Part shown: piece by piece, positions 42,113 to 51,905 of the stretch
How the letters are laid out: every line of letters begins with the position of its first letter
How positions within the stretch are numbered: position 1 is the stretch's first letter
Source of the DNA: Roseomonas alba
Lineage (GTDB): Bacteria; Pseudomonadota; Alphaproteobacteria; Acetobacterales; Acetobacteraceae
DNA: 64,000 nt
NCBI RefSeq assembly: GCF_019430885.1
Contig: NZ_JAHYBZ010000001.1
Location: forward strand, 895,855-959,854
Direction of reading: 5' to 3'
Made by a program: the position numbers and the translations under genes
The notes under the pieces: model-generated
Databases searched by the model: none
Told to the model about the DNA's origin: nothing
What the model saw: the letters and a program-made list of their open reading frames with translations, nothing else

Positions 42113-43129
42113 TTACCTGGCTTCGGCGGCGCTCGCCGCGATCCGCATCAGCCGCCGGAAGTTCCCCGACCAGAGCAGGTCGATCTCCCGCGCGCCATAG
42201 CCGCGGGCGATGAGTTCCGCCGTCACGTTCATGGTCTGCGAGGCATCCCCCCAGCCCGGGATGCCGCCGCCGCCATCGAAGTCGGAGGACAGGCCGACAT
42301 GGTCGATGCCGATGCGGGAAACGGCGTAGTCCACATGGTCGATCATGTCCTTCACCGTCGCCGGCGACTTGCCGCCCGGCGGGGTGGGGCGGAGGAAGCC
42401 GTCCAGCGCGGTGATCTGCACCAGCCCGCCGGTCGCACGCAGCATGTCGAGCTGCTCGTCATCGAGGTTGCGCGGATGGTCGCACAGCGCCTTGCAGCAG
42501 GAATGCGTCGCGACGATCGGCACCTGAGATAGCTCGGCCGCCTGCATCATGGTGGTCTTGGCGCTGTGCGAGACATCGACCAGCATGCCGAGGCGGTTCA
42601 GTTCGCGCACCACCTCGCGGCCGAGTTCCGACAGGCCGCCATGTTCGGCGACGCCGTCGCCGAGATCGGGCTTCGGACGCGCGGCATCGGCCAGGTCGTT
42701 GTGCCCGTCATGGGTCAGCGTGAGATAGATCGCGCCGAGATCACGCCACAGCGCGAGGCGCGACGGGTCGCGCGCCAGCGCATTGCCGTTCTCGACGGCG
42801 CTGAGCACGCAGAGCGCGCCGGCGGCCTGCGCCGCCTCCATCTCCGCCGCGGTCGTGCAGAAATGGCGCGTCGTGCCGTTCGCGCGGGTGCGGATGTGGC
42901 GCAGCATGGCGTCGGCGCGCGTGGCGGCGGCGGTCAAGCCTTCCGCATCGCGCCGCCCCTGCGGCGTGTAGGCGATGAAGACCGCTGCCTTCAGCCCGCC
43001 GCGCAGCATCTTCGGGAAATCGACCCGTCGGTCGGTCTCCGTGGTGGCGTCCGGCGGTTCGGGCCAGCGTATGTCGATATGGGTGTCGAGGGTCAGCGTG
43101 GCGGCGTGGATCGCGGCGGCGTCGGTCAT
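42113..43129 (-). CDS. Membrane dipeptidase family (M19) enzyme
   Basis: A 338-residue zinc dipeptidase. Zinc positions are visible as DTHID (HxD) near residue 20, ENGNA (Glu), DVSHS and ATHSCC (His pair), and the late SSDFDG Asp. It has no signal peptide, so it is cytoplasmic. ATG 43129 overlaps the preceding stop as ATGA. It cleaves dipeptides and related amides and is the partner of an HDAC-like amidohydrolase. Confidence 0.9.
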   Translation of the reverse strand: MTDAAAIHAATLTLDTHIDIRWPEPPDATTETDRRVDFPKMLRGGLKAAVFIAYTPQGRRDAEGLTAAATRADAMLRHIRTRANGTTRHFCTTAAEMEAAQAAGALCVLSAVENGNALARDPSRLALWRDLGAIYLTLTHDGHNDLADAARPKPDLGDGVAEHGGLSELGREVVRELNRLGMLVDVSHSAKTTMMQAAELSQVPIVATHSCCKALCDHPRNLDDEQLDMLRATGGLVQITALDGFLRPTPPGGKSPATVKDMIDHVDYAVSRIGIDHVGLSSDFDGGGGIPGWGDASQTMNVTAELIARGYGAREIDLLWSGNFRRLMRIAASAAEAR

Positions 43130-44160
43130 GCGGAAGTCCAACCGGTGAGGAAGCGTTCGAGCAGCCCGCCGATCTTCTCGACGTTGTAGCCGCCCTCCTG
43201 GGTGATGGCGGTCGGGATCTTCAGCCCGCCGATCATGGCGCCGGCGCGGGCGAAGCCCTCCTCGGTGACCTTCAGCGCGCCGAGCGGTTCGTGTTCCGAC
43301 GCGTCAAAGCCGAGCGGGACGACCAGTGCATCGGGCTTGAAGTCGCGGATCGCGGCCATGGCGTAGCGCAGCGCGTCGAGCCAGCCCTCGTCGCCGGTGC
43401 CGAAGGCGAGGGGGAGGTTCATGTTGCACCCGTCGCCCGCGCCGGCGCCGCGCTCGGCGGTGCGGCCGACGAACCATGGATAGTAGTTGTCCGGGTCGCC
43501 ATGGATGGAGATGGTCAGCACGTCCCCGCGCTCCCAGAAGATGCCCTGGGTGCCGTTGCCGTGATGGCTGTCGATGTCGAGCGTCGCCACCCGCGCCGCG
43601 CCCGCATCGCGCAGCGCCTGGGCCGCCAGGGCGGCGTTGTTCACGTAGCAATGTCCGCCGGCGCGTGCGGCATAGGCATGGTGGCCGGGTGGGCGGCACA
43701 GCGCATAGGCGGTGCGGCCCTGTGCCGTCTCGGCAGCGGCGGCCAGCGCGCAGGCGGCGGCGCCCTGGATCGCGGCCCAGGACCCGGGGCCGATCGGGCA
43801 GGCCGTGTCGGCCGTGTACCAGCCGGTGCGCGCAATGATGCTGGCACCCGTCCGGCCACCCTGGGCCACCATCTCAGGCACGGGATGGATGTTGGCGACG
43901 ACCTCGGGGCCCGGTTCCGGCAGCTTCGCCCATTCCGTCGCGGCGGTGGCCAGGAAGTCGAGGTAGTCCGGTGCATGCACCGTTTGCATGGCGCCGTCGG
44001 GCAAGGGCGGCGGCGTCGCGGGAGCGAGGCCCATGCGGTGCAGCGCCGCCTCCAGCGCCGCGGCGCGGGCGGGGATCTCGTAGTTGCGGCGGACCTGGCC
44101 ACGCTGAAGGAAGAAGGTCGGCGTATGGCCTGCCTGATCGGGGTGCGCGAAGGTCTTCAT
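43126..44160 (-). CDS. HDAC-family amidohydrolase (acetylpolyamine type)
   Basis: A 344-residue zinc deacetylase of the arginase/deacetylase fold. CRPPGHHA holds the catalytic His pair, and DIDSHHGNGT and GFDASEHEP the zinc Asp/His ligands. Bacterial members deacetylate polyamines or other small amides. It is the first gene of the unit with the M19 peptidase. The gap to the divergent SBP gene is 115 bases and should hold both promoters. Confidence 0.9.
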   Translation of the reverse strand: MKTFAHPDQAGHTPTFFLQRGQVRRNYEIPARAAALEAALHRMGLAPATPPPLPDGAMQTVHAPDYLDFLATAATEWAKLPEPGPEVVANIHPVPEMVAQGGRTGASIIARTGWYTADTACPIGPGSWAAIQGAAACALAAAAETAQGRTAYALCRPPGHHAYAARAGGHCYVNNAALAAQALRDAGAARVATLDIDSHHGNGTQGIFWERGDVLTISIHGDPDNYYPWFVGRTAERGAGAGDGCNMNLPLAFGTGDEGWLDALRYAMAAIRDFKPDALVVPLGFDASEHEPLGALKVTEEGFARAGAMIGGLKIPTAITQEGGYNVEKIGGLLERFLTGWTSA

Positions 44161-44275
44161 GATGACGCGAGGCTAGGCAGCGGCGTCGTGCTTGTCCACG
44201 CAGGCGGTGGCGGGCACCTTGTCCATGGCATCGCCGGGGGGATAGCCTCCCTGCACAATCAGGGAGACTTCGTCG

Positions 44276-45865
44276 ATGGCCGTCTCGCGTCGCGGATTCA
44301 TGGCTGCTGCCGCTTCCGCCCCCATGCTGATGACCGTTTCGGAAGCGTTGGCCCAGGGCGTCACCCCGCGCCGCGGCGGCACGCTGCAGATGATGCTGAC
44401 GCCGGAGCCGCCGGTGCTGCAAATCGGGGTGAACCAGCAGGGCCCGACCCTCGCGGCCGCGCCCAAGATGTTCCAGGGGCTGATCACGTTCTCGCCGACG
44501 CTCGAACCGCTGCCGGTGCTCGCCAAGTCCTGGACCATCAGCGACGACGGCAAGGAATACACCTTCAACCTGCAGGAGAACGTGAAGTGGCATGATGGCC
44601 AGGCCTTCACGGCGGACGATGTCGTCTTCTCCATCATGAAGTTCCACACGGAGCTTTCGCCGCGGGCGCGTGCCATCTTCACCCTGATCGAGACCTGCGA
44701 GGCGAAGGATCCGCTGACCGTCCGCATCGTGCTGAAGCAGGCCTTCCAGCCCTTCCTGCTGATGTTCGACGCGACGGCCGCGGCCATCGTGCCAAAGCAT
44801 CTGTTCGACGGGCGCGACTACCGCACCGCGCCGGCGGTGCAGCACCCGATCGGGACCGGACCCTTCAAGTTCACCGAATGGCAGCGCGGCAACTTCGTGC
44901 GCATGGACCGCTTCGACGACTACTGGAAGCCGGGGCAGCCTTATCTCGACACCATCATCTACCGCATCATTCCGGACAGCCAGAGCCGGCGCCTGGCCCT
45001 GGAATCGGGGCAAGTGCTGCTGAGCCAGGCCTCCGACATCGAGCCCTTCGACATTCCGCAGCTCCGCCAGCGGCCAAACCTCGAGGTCAACACCAAGGGG
45101 TGGGAGTACTTCTCGCCGCTGTCCTGGATCGAGCTGAACCACCGCGTGAAGCCGCTGGACGATGCGCGGGTGCGCCGCGCGATGTCGATGGCGATCGACC
45201 GCGCCTTCATCGTCAACCGGCTATGGTTCGGCGTCGGCAAGCCGGCGACGGGGCCGGTGGCGTCCACCACGCGCTTCTTCGACGCCAATGCCAAGATCGC
45301 CGCCTTCAATGTGCGGGAGGCCAATGCGCTGCTGGACGCCGCAGGCTATCCGCGCAAGGCGGATGGGACACGCTTCACCCTGAAGCACATCCCGCTGCCC
45401 TATGGCGAGATCTGGACGCGGCTGTCGGAATACCTCCGCCAGGCGATGCGCCAGATCGGCATCGCCTTCGACATGGAAAGCACGGATGCCGGGTCCTGGG
45501 CGCGGCGCGTCGGCGCCTGGGAATACGAAACGACGATCAACTTCGTGTACCAGTTCGGCGACCCGACGCTCGGTGTCGAGCGCACCTACGTGTCGTCCAA
45601 CATCCAGAAGGTGACCTTCACCAATACCGGCGGCTACTCCAACCCGCAGGTCGATGCGCTGTTCCTGCAGGCGCGCGGAGCGGCCGCGGCGGCCGATCGC
45701 CAGCGCGCCTTCAGCGAGGTGCAGAAGATCCTGGTCGAGGACGTGCCGCAGATCTGGCTGACGGAGCTCTCCTTCCCGACCATCTACGACAAGAAGGTGC
45801 GCGACGTGATCACGACCGGCCTCGGCGTGAGCAAGTCCTTCGACGACGTCTTCATCGCCGGCTGA
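44276..45865 (+). CDS. Peptide/oligopeptide ABC transporter binding protein (SBP-5)
   Basis: A 529-residue exported protein with a twin-arginine-like signal (SRRGFMAAAASAPML). The family-5 fold is clear: LAKSWTISDDGKEYTFNLQE, VKWHDGQAFTADDVVFS and HPIGTGPFKFTEW. It delivers peptides or similar amides to the permeases that follow three bases later. It opens a long operon through 56336. GGGAGA precedes the ATG. Confidence 0.92.
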   Translation: MAVSRRGFMAAAASAPMLMTVSEALAQGVTPRRGGTLQMMLTPEPPVLQIGVNQQGPTLAAAPKMFQGLITFSPTLEPLPVLAKSWTISDDGKEYTFNLQENVKWHDGQAFTADDVVFSIMKFHTELSPRARAIFTLIETCEAKDPLTVRIVLKQAFQPFLLMFDATAAAIVPKHLFDGRDYRTAPAVQHPIGTGPFKFTEWQRGNFVRMDRFDDYWKPGQPYLDTIIYRIIPDSQSRRLALESGQVLLSQASDIEPFDIPQLRQRPNLEVNTKGWEYFSPLSWIELNHRVKPLDDARVRRAMSMAIDRAFIVNRLWFGVGKPATGPVASTTRFFDANAKIAAFNVREANALLDAAGYPRKADGTRFTLKHIPLPYGEIWTRLSEYLRQAMRQIGIAFDMESTDAGSWARRVGAWEYETTINFVYQFGDPTLGVERTYVSSNIQKVTFTNTGGYSNPQVDALFLQARGAAAAADRQRAFSEVQKILVEDVPQIWLTELSFPTIYDKKVRDVITTGLGVSKSFDDVFIAG

Positions 45866-45868
45866 CGG

Positions 45869-46855
45869 ATGGAGCTGTCGCGGCTGCCCGGCTTCTTGCT
45901 GCGGCGCGGGGTCAAGGCGGCGATCGTGGTGCTCGCGATCGTCGTCTGCAATTTCTTTCTGATCCATGCCGCACCCGGCGATCCGGCGAGTGTCATCGCC
46001 GGCCAGTCGGGGGCGGCGGATGAACGCTTCCTCGCGCAGCTCCGCGAACAGTTCGGGCTCGACAAGCCGCTCTATGAGCAGCTCTGGATCTATCTGAAGG
46101 GTGTGCTGACGCTCGATCTCGGCTTCAGCCACCGGCAGCAGCAGCCGGTCTGGACGCTGGTCAGCGAACGCCTGCCCGCGACGCTGCTGCTGACCGGTGC
46201 GGCCTTCGTCTTCGCCGTCGCGGCGGGGGTGACGCTGGGGACGCTCGCGGCGCGGCGCGTCGGCACCTGGTGGGATTCCTTCATCACCGTCATCGCGCTG
46301 ACCTTCTATGCGACGCCGCTGTTCTGGGTCGGGCTGATGCTGGTGCTGTTCTTCTCGGTCTGGCTGGAATGGCTGCCGAGCTTCGGCATGGCGAGCGTCG
46401 GCGTCGACCTGCATGGCATCGACGCCGTGCTGGACGTGGCGGTGCACCTGATCCTGCCTGCGGCGACGCTCGGGCTGTTCTACCTCGCCGTCTATGCGCG
46501 GCTGACGCGCGCGACGATGCTGGAAGTCGCCGACCAGGATTTCGTGAAGACGGCGCGGGCCAAGGGCGTGCCGGAAGGGCAGGTGGTACGGCGGCACGTG
46601 CTGCGCAACGCGCTGCTGCCGGTCATCACCTTCGCCGGCATCCAGGCAGGGCAGCTCATCGGCGGGTCGATCCTGGTGGAGACGGTCTTCGCCTGGCCGG
46701 GTATCGGGCGGCTCGCCTTCGATGCGCTGCTGGCGCGAGACTATGCTGTCCTGCTCGGCGTGTTTTTCTGCACCTCGGTGATGGTGGTTCTGTTCAACCT
46801 CGTGACCGACCTGCTCTACGCCATCGTCGATCCGCGGGTGGAGGTCGAGGGATGA
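45869..46855 (+). CDS. ABC permease, DppB type
   Basis: A 328-residue inner membrane permease with about six helices and the EAA-like loop (VADQDFVKTARAKGVPEG). It starts with a hydrophobic helix, then the DppB-type periplasmic loop (RFLAQLREQFGLDKPLYEQ). It pairs with the permease at 46919. Confidence 0.92.
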   Translation: MELSRLPGFLLRRGVKAAIVVLAIVVCNFFLIHAAPGDPASVIAGQSGAADERFLAQLREQFGLDKPLYEQLWIYLKGVLTLDLGFSHRQQQPVWTLVSERLPATLLLTGAAFVFAVAAGVTLGTLAARRVGTWWDSFITVIALTFYATPLFWVGLMLVLFFSVWLEWLPSFGMASVGVDLHGIDAVLDVAVHLILPAATLGLFYLAVYARLTRATMLEVADQDFVKTARAKGVPEGQVVRRHVLRNALLPVITFAGIQAGQLIGGSILVETVFAWPGIGRLAFDALLARDYAVLLGVFFCTSVMVVLFNLVTDLLYAIVDPRVEVEG

Positions 46856-46918
46856 GCCCCTGTGATCGCGGAGCACCGCGGCGGAGCGAGGCGCAGAGCG
46901 TGAATCGCGGGGGGCACC

Positions 46919-47764
46919 ATGTCTGACTTCTGGCGACGCTTCCGCCGCAATCGCGGCGCCGTGGTGGGGCTGATAATCCTGTTGCTGGTCTTCGCCATGG
47001 CGATCTTCGCCGACATGCTGTTCCCCGGCAGCCCCTGGGACATGGCAACCGCACCCTTCGTCCCGCCGGGCGAGGAAGGGATGCTGCTCGGGTCCGACAG
47101 CCTCGGGCGGGACGTGGCGGCCGGAATAGCACATGGCGCGCGGATCTCGCTGATGGTCGGTGCGGTATCCACGGTCGTCTCTCTGGTGATCGGCGTGTCG
47201 CTGGGGGCGATCGCCGGGTATCTGGGCGGCTGGGTCGACGATGCAGTGATGCGCTTCACCGAGTTCTTCCAGACCATTCCATCCTTCGTCTTCGCCATCC
47301 TGCTCGTCGCGATCTTCACGCCGACCATTTATTCCGTCGTCTTCGCCATCGCGGTGGTGTCCTGGCCGCCGGTCGCGCGGGTGGTGCGGGCGGAGTTCCT
47401 CTCGCTGCGGTCGCGCGAATTCGTCCAGGCGGCGGAGGTGCTGGGCAAGTCGCGCGTGTCGATCGTGGTGACGGACATCCTGCCCAATGCGATGTCGCCG
47501 ATCGTGGTGTTGTCCTCGCTGATGGTCGCGAGCGCGATCCTGCTGGAAAGCGCGCTGTCCTTCCTCGGCCTTGGCGATCCGAACCTGATGACCTGGGGCT
47601 TCCTGATCGGCGCGGGGCGGTCGGTGATCCGCATCGCCTGGTGGATGTCGGTGTTCCCCGGTCTCGCGATCTTCGTGACGGTGCTGGCCCTGAACCTGGT
47701 GGGGGAGGGGCTGTCGGACGCTTTGAACCCGCGCCTCGCGCGCCAACGCGGAGGTGCGGCATGA
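46919..47764 (+). CDS. ABC permease, DppC type
   Basis: A 281-residue permease. The N-terminal cytoplasmic part and helix (GAVVGLIILLLVFAMAIFAD), LLGSDSLGRDVAAGIAHGAR, and the EAA loop (SREFVQAAEVLGKSR) are typical. A 63-base gap separates it from DppB, longer than the other joints in this operon. It overlaps the ATPase gene by ATGA. Confidence 0.92.
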   Translation: MSDFWRRFRRNRGAVVGLIILLLVFAMAIFADMLFPGSPWDMATAPFVPPGEEGMLLGSDSLGRDVAAGIAHGARISLMVGAVSTVVSLVIGVSLGAIAGYLGGWVDDAVMRFTEFFQTIPSFVFAILLVAIFTPTIYSVVFAIAVVSWPPVARVVRAEFLSLRSREFVQAAEVLGKSRVSIVVTDILPNAMSPIVVLSSLMVASAILLESALSFLGLGDPNLMTWGFLIGAGRSVIRIAWWMSVFPGLAIFVTVLALNLVGEGLSDALNPRLARQRGGAA

Positions 47765-49368
47765 CGCTTCTGTCGGTCGAGAACCTGACCGTCGCCCTGC
47801 CGCCCGGCGGCGATCGGCCGAATGCCGTCGAGGGCATCACGCTGGCGGTGAATCCCGGCGAGATTCTCTGCGTCGTCGGTGAGTCCGGATCGGGCAAGTC
47901 CATCACCGCCAATGCGACAATGGGCCTGTTGCCGAAGGGGTTGCCGGTGACCTCCGGCCGGATCACCTTCGAAGGCCAGGACCTGCTGGGGCTGTCGCCG
48001 GAGGCGATGCGGCGGCTGCGCGGGCAGCGCCTCGCCATGATCTTCCAGGAACCGATGACGGCGCTGAACCCCGTCATGCGCGTGGGCGAGCAGATCGCCG
48101 AGGCCATGCGGGTCCACGGCGCCGGCGGCGACGCGGCGCGGCGCGTGCCGGAGCTGCTCGCCGCGGTGAACCTGCCCGATCCGGCGGCGACGGCGCGGTC
48201 GTATCCCTTCCGCCTGTCGGGCGGGCAGCGGCAGCGCGTGATGATCGCGATGGCGTTGGCGCTGGAGCCGTCCCTGCTGATCGCGGATGAGCCGACCACG
48301 GCGCTCGACGTGACCACGCAGATGCAGATCCTGCGCCTGATCCGCGAGATCCAGTCGCGCCGCGGCACCGGTGTGCTGTTCATCACCCATGATTTCGGCG
48401 TGGTGGCGGAGATCGCCGACCGCGTCGCGGTGATGCAGAAGGGCCGCATCGTCGAACAGGGGCCGGCCGCCGAGGTGCTGAACAACCCGCAGCATCCCTA
48501 CACCCGCGGGCTGATCGCCGCCGTGCCGCATGGCGCGCCGCCGGCCCTGGCGGCATCGACCGCGCCGCTGGTGCTGGAAGCGAGGGGTGTCGAGAAGACC
48601 TATCGCCGCCCGGGCGGCTGGTTCGGGCCGAAGCCCGTGGTCCGCGCAGTGCACGATGCGGATTTCGTCCTGCGCAAGGGCGAGACGCTCGGACTGGTGG
48701 GGGAATCCGGGTCGGGCAAGTCCACGCTGGCGCGCTGCGTGGTGAAGCTGGTCGAGCCGGAGAAGGGCGAGATCATCTTCGAGGGCGAGGATCTGCGGCC
48801 GCTGTCTCGCGGTGCCTGGAAGCCCTTCCGCAAGAAGATCCAAATGGTGTTCCAGGACCCCTTCGCCTCGCTGAATCCGCGGCGGATGGTGGGCGAGATC
48901 ATCGCCGAAGGACCCATCACCCACGGCGTCGAACGCGGCGTGGCGCTGGCCCGGGCTCGGGAATTGCTGCGGCTGGTGCAGCTCGATGCGGGGGCGATGG
49001 GTCGCTATCCGCATGAGTTCTCGGGCGGGCAGCGGCAGCGCATCGGCATCGCCCGCGCGCTGGCCATGGAGCCGGAACTGCTGATCGCGGACGAGCCCGT
49101 CTCTGCGCTCGACGTGTCCGTGCAGGCGCAGGTGCTGGACCTGCTGGCGGACATCCGGGCGCGGCTCGGCCTGACCATGCTGTTCATCACCCACGACCTG
49201 CGCGTCGCCGCCCAGGTCTGCGACCGCATCGCCGTGATGCAGCGCGGCGCGATCGTGGAACAGGGGCCGACCGCCGAGGTGTTCGGCAACCCCAAGCACG
49301 CCTATACGCAGCAATTGCTGGACAGCATCCCGGGACGATCCTGGACGCCGCCCGTCATCGCTGCCTGA
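47761..49368 (+). CDS. Fused double ABC ATPase (DppD-DppF type)
   Basis: A 535-residue protein with two complete nucleotide-binding domains. Each has GESGSGKS (Walker A), a GGQRQR signature (LSGGQRQR, FSGGQRQR) and IADEP Walker B. Each ends in the oligopeptide C-terminal motif (HPYTRGLIAAVP; HAYTQQLLDSIPG). The fusion replaces the two separate ATPases of dipeptide systems. It energises import by the SBP and permeases upstream. A start at 47761 overlaps the permease stop. Confidence 0.93.
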   Translation: MTLLSVENLTVALPPGGDRPNAVEGITLAVNPGEILCVVGESGSGKSITANATMGLLPKGLPVTSGRITFEGQDLLGLSPEAMRRLRGQRLAMIFQEPMTALNPVMRVGEQIAEAMRVHGAGGDAARRVPELLAAVNLPDPAATARSYPFRLSGGQRQRVMIAMALALEPSLLIADEPTTALDVTTQMQILRLIREIQSRRGTGVLFITHDFGVVAEIADRVAVMQKGRIVEQGPAAEVLNNPQHPYTRGLIAAVPHGAPPALAASTAPLVLEARGVEKTYRRPGGWFGPKPVVRAVHDADFVLRKGETLGLVGESGSGKSTLARCVVKLVEPEKGEIIFEGEDLRPLSRGAWKPFRKKIQMVFQDPFASLNPRRMVGEIIAEGPITHGVERGVALARARELLRLVQLDAGAMGRYPHEFSGGQRQRIGIARALAMEPELLIADEPVSALDVSVQAQVLDLLADIRARLGLTMLFITHDLRVAAQVCDRIAVMQRGAIVEQGPTAEVFGNPKHAYTQQLLDSIPGRSWTPPVIAA

Positions 49369-49377
49369 GGACGATAC

Positions 49378-50673
49378 ATGACTGAGACCCTGGACCCCGG
49401 CGCGCGCGGCGCGATCCTGCAAGCCGTGGACGCGCTGCGCGAGGATGCGGTGCGGACACTGGAAACCCTCGTGCGATGCCCGTCGACCCTGGGCAACGAG
49501 CAATCCGCGCTGAACGAAATGGCGCGGATCTATGAAGGGCTGGGCCTCGCCCCGCGCCGCGTGCCGACGGTCCCTGAGGTGCTGGCGTCCCATCCGGGGT
49601 TCTCGCCGCCGCTGGTGTCCTATGAGGGCCGCGACAATGTCGTCGCCGTGCACACGCCGCGCGAGACGCGCGGCCGCAGCCTCGTGCTGCAAGGCCATGT
49701 TGACGTCGTGCCTGAGGGTGCGGCGGACATGTGGGAGACGCCGCCCTATGAGCCCGCCATCCGTGGCGGCCGCATGTATGGCCGTGGCGCGGGGGACATG
49801 AAGGCGGGCATCGTCAGCTATGTCATGGCCTTCAAGGCGCTGCGCCTCGCCGGGTTGCAGCCGGCGGCCGAGGTGCAGATGCAGTCGGTGATCGAGGAGG
49901 AGTGTTCCGGCAACGGCGCGTTGGCCGCCATGCTGGCGCTGCCGAAGACCGATGCCGTCATCATCCCGGAGCCTGGTCCTGGCCTGCCGGCGATGTATTC
50001 GGCCGAGGTCGGCGTGGTGTGGGCCTGGGTGACCGTCTCCGGCCGGCCGGCGCATGTGCGCGACATGCAGGCGGGCCTCAACGCCATCAAGGCCGCGAAC
50101 GCCATCGCCGCGCGCTTCGAGGACTACCAGGCCGAGATGAACAAGGCCGAGCGCATCCATGCCTCCTTCCGCGGCGTGAACCATCCGGTGAATGTGAACT
50201 TCGGCACCATCGAGGGCGGGGAATGGAATTCCTCCGTGCCGACGCGCGCGCGCATCGGCATGCGGGTCGGCGTGATGATGGGCTACACCGCCGCGCAGAC
50301 GAAGGCGGACATCGAGCGCATCGTCGCGGAGGCCGCGGCCGATCCCGCGCTGAAGGGTGCGACGGTCAAGCTGGAGTTCAAGGGCTTCATGGCCGATCCC
50401 TGCGTCTTCGACATGAATGCGCCGATCGTCACCATGGCCAAGCGCAACTTCGCCGATGTCTCGGGTGGTCTCCTGCGCGACTATCCGGCGACGGGACTGA
50501 CCGATGGCCGCTTCTTCACGCTCTATCAGGACACGCCGGTTGCCTGCTTCGGTCCCGATGCGCAGGAGATCCACGGCATCGACGAAAGCGTCGGGATCGA
50601 CAGCATGCACGACATCACCCGCACCATCGCCCTGACCATGGCGGAGTGGTGCGGGGTGGAGAAGACCGCATGA
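49378..50673 (+). CDS. M20 family metallopeptidase (ArgE/DapE type)
   Basis: A 431-residue dizinc amidohydrolase. QGHVDVVP and GRGAGDMKAG carry the first His and bridging Asp, and EEECSGNG the catalytic Glu pair. The dimerisation domain lies at about residues 205-330. It cleaves N-acyl amino acids or peptides. It follows the ATPase by nine bases and overlaps the next gene by ATGA, so it should act on the transported substrate. Confidence 0.92.
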   Translation: MTETLDPGARGAILQAVDALREDAVRTLETLVRCPSTLGNEQSALNEMARIYEGLGLAPRRVPTVPEVLASHPGFSPPLVSYEGRDNVVAVHTPRETRGRSLVLQGHVDVVPEGAADMWETPPYEPAIRGGRMYGRGAGDMKAGIVSYVMAFKALRLAGLQPAAEVQMQSVIEEECSGNGALAAMLALPKTDAVIIPEPGPGLPAMYSAEVGVVWAWVTVSGRPAHVRDMQAGLNAIKAANAIAARFEDYQAEMNKAERIHASFRGVNHPVNVNFGTIEGGEWNSSVPTRARIGMRVGVMMGYTAAQTKADIERIVAEAAADPALKGATVKLEFKGFMADPCVFDMNAPIVTMAKRNFADVSGGLLRDYPATGLTDGRFFTLYQDTPVACFGPDAQEIHGIDESVGIDSMHDITRTIALTMAEWCGVEKTA

Positions 50674-51905
50674 CCATTCCCCTCAACGCCGACCGCTTCT
50701 GGGACAGCCTCCAGGAGATGGCGCGCATCGGCGCCACGCCGGAGGGCGGGGTGAAGCGCCTCGCCCTGTCGCATGAGGACCGCGTCGCGCGGGCCCTGCT
50801 GCGCGACTGGGCGATCGCGGCGGGCTGCACCGTCACGGTGGATCGGCTCGGCAGCATGTATTGCACCTATCCCGGCGCCGATCCGGACGCGGCGCCGGTC
50901 GCGGTCGGCAGCCATCTCGATTCCGTGCCGACGGGCGGGAAGTATGACGGGCCCTATGGCGTGTTGCTCGGCCTTGAGATCGTGCGCGCGCTGCATGAGG
51001 CCGGGCGCCGGACCCACGCGCCGATCACCGTCGTCAACTGGACGAATGAGGAAGGGTCCCGCTTCACCCCCGCCATGTCCGCGAGCGGTGCGGCGATGGG
51101 CGTGCTGGATGAAGCGAAGGTCCTCGCGGCACCGGACAATTTCGATCCGGCCTTCACCTACAGCGATGCCTTGCAGGCGATCGGCTGGGCCGGCCCGGAA
51201 GACCCGGCCCTGGCCCGCGACTTCGCCGCCTATTTCGAGGCGCATATCGAGCAGGGTCCGATCCTGGAACGCGAGGGCATTCCCATCGGCATCGTCACCC
51301 ACTGCATCGGCGTCGAGCAGTGGGAGATCGTCGTGACCGGAGAGGATGGCCATGTCGGCTATCCGATGGCGGGGCGCAAGGACGCGCTGGTCGCGGCATC
51401 GGAACTGATCCTCGCGCTGGAACGCGTCGCGATCGAGACCGGCGGCATGGCCACCGCCGCGCGGCTGACGCTGCAACCCGATGCGCGAGGCAACATTCCG
51501 TCACTGGTGCGCCTCGCCGCCAACATCCGCCACCCGGACGAGGACGGCAATGCGCGCATGGAAGCCGCCTTTCGTACGGCCATGCAGGAGGTCGCGGCCC
51601 GGCGTGGCGTCACCGCCGAGATCATCCGCATCGGCGGCTATCCGCGCGTGCCCTTCGCGCCGAAGCTGCTCGACGCGCTGCGCCGTGCGGCCGACGGGGC
51701 ACAGTTGAAGCATCGCGACATGCCCGGGCCGATCCCGCAGGATGCGCTGCATGTCGGCATCGTCGTGCCCTCGGCGCTGATGTTCATTCCCTGCCATGGC
51801 GGCGTCAGCCACCATCCGTCGGAGAGCATCTCGCGCGAGTGGTGCGCCGCGGGCCTGGCGACGATGGGCCCGGCGGTGATCGAAGCGGCAGGAGGCCTCG
51901 CATGA
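50670..51905 (+). CDS. Zn-dependent amidase/carbamoylase-like hydrolase 1
   Basis: A 411-residue M20-related enzyme of the hydantoinase/carbamoylase (HyuC/AllC) family. Visible metal motifs are GSHLDSVPTGGKYDG, NEEGSRF, HIEQGP and late GVSHHPSES. It hydrolyses N-carbamoyl or ureido amino acids, releasing CO2 and ammonia, or related amides. It is the first of three tandem paralogues, all joined by ATGA overlaps. Confidence 0.9.
   Translation: MTIPLNADRFWDSLQEMARIGATPEGGVKRLALSHEDRVARALLRDWAIAAGCTVTVDRLGSMYCTYPGADPDAAPVAVGSHLDSVPTGGKYDGPYGVLLGLEIVRALHEAGRRTHAPITVVNWTNEEGSRFTPAMSASGAAMGVLDEAKVLAAPDNFDPAFTYSDALQAIGWAGPEDPALARDFAAYFEAHIEQGPILEREGIPIGIVTHCIGVEQWEIVVTGEDGHVGYPMAGRKDALVAASELILALERVAIETGGMATAARLTLQPDARGNIPSLVRLAANIRHPDEDGNARMEAAFRTAMQEVAARRGVTAEIIRIGGYPRVPFAPKLLDALRRAADGAQLKHRDMPGPIPQDALHVGIVVPSALMFIPCHGGVSHHPSESISREWCAAGLATMGPAVIEAAGGLA

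Noticed and set aside
47329..50610. Minus-strand open frame of 1093 codons
   Set aside because: It lies opposite the transporter ATPase and M20 peptidase genes and reads as His/Arg/Gln-rich repeats. It is a shadow of real codons.
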